DNA from: Eubacteriales bacterium
Lineage (GTDB): Bacteria; Bacillota_A; Clostridia; Lachnospirales; Lachnospiraceae
DNA length: 8,837 nt
Direction: 5' to 3'
NCBI GenBank assembly: GCA_030533315.1
Contig: JAUNJL010000027.1
Location: forward strand, 22,672-31,508
How positions within the stretch are numbered: position 1 is the stretch's first letter; each line of letters begins with the position of its first letter. Made by a program: the position numbers and the translations under genes. Under the pieces are notes generated by a model that saw only the letters and a list, made by a program, of their open reading frames with translations, was not told the DNA's origin and did no database searches. Shown in pieces: positions 6,281 through 8,837 of this stretch.

Positions 6281-7138
6281 ATGGAAAATACAGCTGTAAC
6301 GATCTCAGGTAAGAAAAAAAAGAGCCCGGTCACCGTGATTATCTATGTGCTGCTGGTGCTGCTGGCCGTTGTTTACGTGGCGCCTCTGCTCTGGATGCTG
6401 TCCGTGTCTTTGAAGGATAATGCGGGTGTCATGAGCGCACCCTTTTCTCTGCCGGAAACCTTCCACTGGAACAATTATTCTGAGGCGTGGAGCCTGGGGC
6501 GGCTGGGAGCGGCCCTTCTCAATTCTCTTCTGGTCTGCGGCGTCACCCTTCTGATCAGCCTGTTTTTGGGCGCCATGGCGGCCTTTGCCATTGCCAGGAT
6601 GCGGTGGAAGCTGGCTGAGGCGACCCACACCTTCTTCCTCATAGGCATGATGGTGCCGGTGCATTGTGTTTTGATCCCCCTTTTCGTCAGGTTTGCGGGG
6701 CTGGGCCTGACGAACTCCAGGCTTGGGCTGATGATCCCCTACATCACCTTCTCCCTGCCCATGACCATTTTTCTCCTGACTGGATTCTTCAAATCCATGC
6801 CAGGAGAAATGTTCGAGGCGGCGGTGATGGATGGCTGCGGGATCTTCGGGTGCTTTTTCAAGATCGCCCTGCCCCTCTGCCGTACCGGATTCTTCGTATC
6901 CGGCCTGATGACCTTTGTGGGGAACTGGAACGAGCTTCTTTTGGCCATGGTGTTCATTTCTGATCCCGCCAAAAAGACCCTGCCGGTGACGCTGACCTAC
7001 TTTGTGGGGCCCTACGCCACCAACTACGTGCAGATGTTTGCGGCCATCATCATCGCCATTGCCCCTACCATCATCGTGTATTGTCTGTTCAGCAATCAGA
7101 TCGTGGAAGGCCTGACCACAGGTGCGGTGAAGGGCTGA
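6281..7138 (+). CDS. Carbohydrate ABC transporter permease, MalG/UgpE type
   Basis: A 285-residue membrane permease, the second transmembrane subunit pairing with the gene just upstream. It has a short basic cytoplasmic N-terminus (GKKKKSP), a first helix at about 17-42, and further helices near 75-105, 115-140, 145-170, 200-225 and 248-270. The EAA coupling loop reads EAAVMDGCGIFGCFFKIALP at about 179-198. NWNELLLAMVFI after it and the C-terminal QIVEGLTTGAVKG are hallmarks of MalG-type subunits. AGGAGGG (6267-6273) overlaps the upstream stop codon and sits 7 nt from the ATG. It is the last gene of the operon, and no glycoside hydrolase or ATPase follows before the convergent sodium-pump genes. 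Confidence 0.95.
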   Translation: MENTAVTISGKKKKSPVTVIIYVLLVLLAVVYVAPLLWMLSVSLKDNAGVMSAPFSLPETFHWNNYSEAWSLGRLGAALLNSLLVCGVTLLISLFLGAMAAFAIARMRWKLAEATHTFFLIGMMVPVHCVLIPLFVRFAGLGLTNSRLGLMIPYITFSLPMTIFLLTGFFKSMPGEMFEAAVMDGCGIFGCFFKIALPLCRTGFFVSGLMTFVGNWNELLLAMVFISDPAKKTLPVTLTYFVGPYATNYVQMFAAIIIAIAPTIIVYCLFSNQIVEGLTTGAVKG

Positions 7139-7164
7139 CGCCCTGCTGCACTGGCGGAAAAACT

Positions 7165-7186
7165 GCAAAAAAGCTTTATTTTTTGC
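7165..7186. terminator. Weak bidirectional terminator-like dyad between convergent operons
   Basis: GCAAAAAA (7165-7172) and TTTTTTGC (7179-7186) form an 8-bp AT-rich inverted repeat with a 6-nt loop, giving an A-run and a T-run on either strand. It overlaps the end of the OadG-like gene. The stem has only two G-C pairs, so efficient termination is doubtful. No better terminator is seen in the 37 bp between the operons. Confidence 0.3.
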
Positions 7187-7298
7187 CCATACGTCCCATG
7201 ATCCAGACGCAGGCCATGATCACCAGGATGGCCACGAAGATACCGGCCATACCCTTTCCCATGATCTCAAGGGCTGCCATGATGTTGTCCATATTCAT
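7176..7298 (-). CDS. OadG-like small membrane subunit, 40 aa
   Basis: A 40-residue peptide beginning MNMDNIMAALEIMGKGMAGI and ending GRMGKK. A short amphipathic N-terminus leads into one membrane helix (about residues 17-34), followed by a basic cytoplasmic tail. This matches the small OadG-related gamma subunits that accompany OadB-type sodium pumps and anchor or stabilise the complex. It is far shorter than classical OadG (roughly 80-100 residues) and lacks the zinc-binding, proline/alanine-rich C-terminal extension. Evidence that it is real: the SD AGGAGG (7307-7312) is strong and 8 nt from the ATG, the upstream OadB stop TAG overlaps that SD, and the peptide has the expected hydrophobic pattern. 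A second in-frame ATG lies two codons in. Assignment rests on context and topology rather than on strong motifs. Confidence 0.8.
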   Translation of the reverse strand: MNMDNIMAALEIMGKGMAGIFVAILVIMACVWIMGRMGKK

Positions 7299-7310
7299 GT
7301 GTGATTCCTC

Positions 7311-8450
7311 CTATACTAAGAACCGGGTTACCAGGTTGATGACAAGTCCTCCGGCGATCACGGAGGCGATCTGGCCGGAGACATTGGCCCCGGCGGCGTG
7401 CATCAGAATGATGTTGGTGGGATCTTCCTCCATGGCCATTTTCTGGATGACCCGGGAGGACATGGGGAAGGCGGAGATGCCTGCGCCGCCCACCATGGGG
7501 TTGATCTTTTTCTTCAGGAACAGGTTTAAGAATTTTGCCAGGAGCACACCGCCGATGGTATCCATCACAAAGGCGAAAAGTCCTATGACCATGATCATGA
7601 TGGTATCCTTGCTGACAAAGCGGTCCGCTTTCATGCTGAAGGAGATGGTGATCCCCAAGAGCAGGGTGATCAGGTTTGCCAGGTTGTTCTGAGCCGTGTC
7701 GGACATGGTGCCAAGGACGCCGCACTCCCGGATCAGGTTGCCGAACATAAGGAAGCCTACCAGGGCGACGGACTGGGGAGCCACCAGGCCAACCACCATG
7801 GTCACCACGATGGGAAAGGCGATGCGCATGGACTTTGACACGGAGCCCGGATTGTATTCCATATGAATCCGGCGCTCTTTTTTTGTGGTGACAAGGCGGA
7901 TGGCGAAGGGCTGCACGATGGGGACCAGGGCCATGTAGGAGTAGGCCGCCACTGCGATGGCACCGATGTACCGGGAATTTAGCACCTGGGACACCAGGAT
8001 GGAGGTGGGGCCGTCCGCAGCCCCGATGATGCCAATGGAGGCGGCGTCCTTCAGGTCAAAGCCCAGAACCACGGCCAGCAATATGGCTGCGAAGATCCCG
8101 AACTGTGCGCCTGCCCCGAACAGGAACATAAAAGGGCTGGAGAGCAGGGGGCCAAAGTCAATCATGGCACCGATACCGATAAAGAGCAGGATCGGCATGG
8201 CCTCAGAGGCTTCGATCCCCACGTTGAACAGCCATTCAATGATGCCATGTGCCTCGATTCCGCCCTGAAGGGTCTGGTCCAGAACCCCTGAGAAGGGCAG
8301 GTTTACCAGGATGGCCCCGAAGCCCATGGGGAGAAGCAGGGATGGCTCATAGTCCTTCTTGATCGCCAGCCAGATGAGGAGTATGCCAACGGCGTATATC
8401 ACCAGCTGCTGCCAGGTGAGGGCCATGACTCCTTCGATTAAAAATTCCAT
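7311..8450 (-). CDS. oadB: Na+-translocating decarboxylase beta subunit (OadB/GcdB/MmdB family)
   Basis: A 379-residue multi-pass membrane protein, the Na+-channel subunit of biotin-dependent decarboxylase sodium pumps. It uses decarboxylation of a carboxybiotin carrier to export Na+. Signature regions are present: GIIGAADGPTSILV (about 140-152) with the key aspartate Asp146 (the counterpart of Asp203 in Klebsiella OadB, by family knowledge); SYMALVPIVQP (171-181); GNLIRECGV (237-245); and the C-terminal AAGANVSGQIASVIAGG (352-368). The start at 8450 has AAAGGAGG 7 nt upstream and gives the usual length; an upstream in-frame ATG would lie within the leader hairpin. Sequence does not tell whether the partner is oxaloacetate, methylmalonyl-CoA or glutaconyl-CoA decarboxylase, so the symbol is a family label. 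No carboxyltransferase or biotin carrier is in the window. The small gamma-like gene follows 12 nt downstream. Confidence 0.95.
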   Translation of the reverse strand: MEFLIEGVMALTWQQLVIYAVGILLIWLAIKKDYEPSLLLPMGFGAILVNLPFSGVLDQTLQGGIEAHGIIEWLFNVGIEASEAMPILLFIGIGAMIDFGPLLSSPFMFLFGAGAQFGIFAAILLAVVLGFDLKDAASIGIIGAADGPTSILVSQVLNSRYIGAIAVAAYSYMALVPIVQPFAIRLVTTKKERRIHMEYNPGSVSKSMRIAFPIVVTMVVGLVAPQSVALVGFLMFGNLIRECGVLGTMSDTAQNNLANLITLLLGITISFSMKADRFVSKDTIMIMVIGLFAFVMDTIGGVLLAKFLNLFLKKKINPMVGGAGISAFPMSSRVIQKMAMEEDPTNIILMHAAGANVSGQIASVIAGGLVINLVTRFLV

Positions 8451-8522
8451 CACAAATCCTCCTTTATTGATTGTGTTTTGTGTTGTGGGAACATCCGCCA
8501 TGGCAGGCGCATGACAGGCAAT

Positions 8523-8582
8523 AAAAAAGACTTTTATTACAGTATGATCGTGGAGCACACGAAATACGGTAATAAAAGTCTT
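8523..8582 (-). terminator. Strong intrinsic terminator in the oadB leader
   Basis: On the minus strand, AAGACTTTTATTAC (8569-8582) pairs perfectly with GTAATAAAAGTCTT (8527-8540) over 14 bp. The stem continues past a mismatch through GTAT/ATAC and TCGTG/CACGA to a 5-nt loop. The 3' arm runs straight into a six-T tract (8523-8528). It lies between the oadB promoter and gene, so it should abort transcription unless another fold sequesters the 5' arm. The segment 8451-8522 between it and the gene holds only a small CGCC/GGCG stem and the SD. Confidence 0.82.
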
Positions 8583-8717
8583 GCTGTTTCAATTTCCTGC
8601 GGGCCGGGCGGCGCCTTGCGCTGGAGCCGGTCGTCCTGACGCCTGAAAATCCATCTCTTCATTGAAAACTGTAAAAACAGAATCAAAAAAGAGAAATGGC
8701 AGCTACTCCCTTCTATC
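8571..8717 (-). ncRNA. Candidate metal-ion riboswitch aptamer (yybP-ykoY-like) upstream of oadB
   Basis: The predicted transcript starts at about 8717 and folds into a P1 helix, GAUAGAAG (8717-8710) with CUUUUAUU (8578-8571). An internal loop follows, with GGAGUA on the 5' side and AAGA on the 3' side, closed by GCUG (8703-8700) with CAGC (8586-8583). Inside are a long P2 hairpin, CCAU..CUCUU/AAGAG..AUGG ending in CUGU-UUUU-ACAG, and a GC-rich third arm containing GCGUCAGGACGA. The GGGAGUAGC and GCAAGAC strands resemble the docked-loop core of the yybP-ykoY (Mn2+) riboswitch. The P1 3' strand is part of the terminator stem at 8523-8582, so ligand-stabilised P1 would switch the gene on. The gene context suggests that Na+ should also be considered as ligand. 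The family assignment is from memory of the consensus, not from a search. Confidence 0.6.
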
Positions 8718-8723
8718 CCCCTG

Positions 8724-8753
8724 ATTATAATTTGAGAGAAAGTGTTTTGTCAA
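8724..8753 (-). promoter_or_regulatory. Consensus sigma-A promoter of the sodium-pump operon
   Basis: A perfect TTGACA (8748-8753) and a perfect TATAAT (8724-8729), separated by 18 bp on the minus strand. The predicted start of transcription is near 8717, which is precisely where the P1 helix of the candidate riboswitch begins. Initiation should be strong, leaving control to the leader and perhaps to the upstream direct repeat. Confidence 0.88.
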
Positions 8754-8785
8754 GAAGAATCTTACCTATTTGAAGGGGAATCTTA
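8752..8785 (-). promoter_or_regulatory. Direct repeat TAAGATTC, 21-bp period, abutting the -35 box
   Basis: TAAGATTC is found on the minus strand at 8757-8764 and 8778-8785, exactly 21 bp apart. Extended to 13 bases, the two copies agree at 11 positions, and the proximal copy reaches the -35 hexamer. Two same-face direct repeats next to -35 suggest an activator site, for example a response regulator; LytTR-type regulators bind 9-bp repeats separated by 12-13 bp. The regulator is not in the window. The final stretch to 8837 shows no gene I can support. Confidence 0.5.
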
Positions 8786-8837
8786 AAGGGGGACGGAGGT
8801 CTGCTGGCAGCGGTTCAGGCGTGGGACGTCCTCCTGC

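Noticed and set aside
5489..7168. Long minus-strand open frames antisense to both permease genes
   Set aside because: Their translations are His/Gln/Gly-rich, typical of antisense to membrane proteins, and they have no SD. The plus-strand frames have EAA loops and membrane helices.
7081..7692. A 203-codon plus-strand frame over the OadB/OadG region
   Set aside because: It is antisense to oadB, which carries all family signatures, and it starts inside the second permease gene without an SD.
8527..8582. The 14-bp perfect inverted repeat as an insertion-sequence end or integron attC site
   Set aside because: The arms face each other across only 28 bp, are followed by a T-run in the direction of oadB, and have no transposase or integrase nearby. 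A terminator explains them fully.
8786..8837. Tail of an upstream minus-strand gene entering from the right edge
   Set aside because: Two frames are open from the edge (stops near 8784-8786 and 8766-8768), but only about 17-23 codons are visible and none is recognisable. I cannot support a coding call.
1..8837. CRISPR arrays, tRNA or rRNA genes, transposases, toxin-antitoxin pairs
   Set aside because: I looked for regularly spaced repeats, cloverleaf patterns and the corresponding protein motifs on both strands and saw none.

Overview
The window looks like chromosomal DNA of a Gram-positive anaerobe, most likely Lachnospiraceae/Clostridia. The coding sequence is GC-rich, and Shine-Dalgarno sites are strong (AGGAGG). 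The locus has a divergent AraC-regulator/sugar-ABC layout without its own ATPase. It also carries a sodium-pump decarboxylase beta subunit with a very short gamma-like partner. The genus assignment is inference; the window contains no rRNA or other marker gene.

Layout. (1) Positions 53-3368, minus strand: an apparent operon reading right to left. It encodes an AraC-family regulator (2472-3368), a cytoplasmic sialate-O-acetylesterase-type SGNH esterase (850-2400) and a Cof-type HAD phosphatase (53-853), the last two overlapping by ATGA. (2) Positions 3369-3748: an AT-rich divergent control region. It holds a minus-strand promoter for the regulator, a plus-strand promoter for the transporter, a pair of 9-bp direct repeats with 21-bp period abutting the transporter promoter (the geometry of AraC-type half-sites), and cre-like sequences at the predicted start of transcription. 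(3) Positions 3749-7138, plus strand: a CUT1-type sugar ABC importer made of a binding protein and two permeases. A 330-bp leader with three hairpins separates the binding protein from the permeases, and the last hairpin is an intrinsic-terminator-like stem. No ATPase gene is present, so a shared MsmX-type ATPase elsewhere is likely. (4) Positions 7176-8450, minus strand, convergent with the transporter: an OadB/GcdB/MmdB-type Na+-translocating decarboxylase beta subunit, followed by a 40-aa single-helix OadG-like peptide. (5) Positions 8451-8837: the control region of the sodium pump. It has a TTGACA-18-TATAAT promoter, a direct repeat of 21-bp period just upstream, and a leader that folds as a candidate riboswitch feeding a strong intrinsic terminator.

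How the parts may work together. The regulator, importer, intracellular deacetylase and sugar-phosphate-like phosphatase form a plausible unit for uptake and trimming of an O-acetylated oligosaccharide. No glycoside hydrolase is present to name the sugar. The sodium-pump operon is functionally separate.

The most interesting element is the pump's leader. Its P1 helix starts at the predicted +1. A GGAGUA...AAGA internal loop resembles the core of the yybP-ykoY (Mn2+) riboswitch, and the P1 3' strand is also part of the terminator stem, so the two folds exclude each other. A cation-responsive switch in front of a sodium pump is an attractive hypothesis, but the ligand is not established by the sequence.
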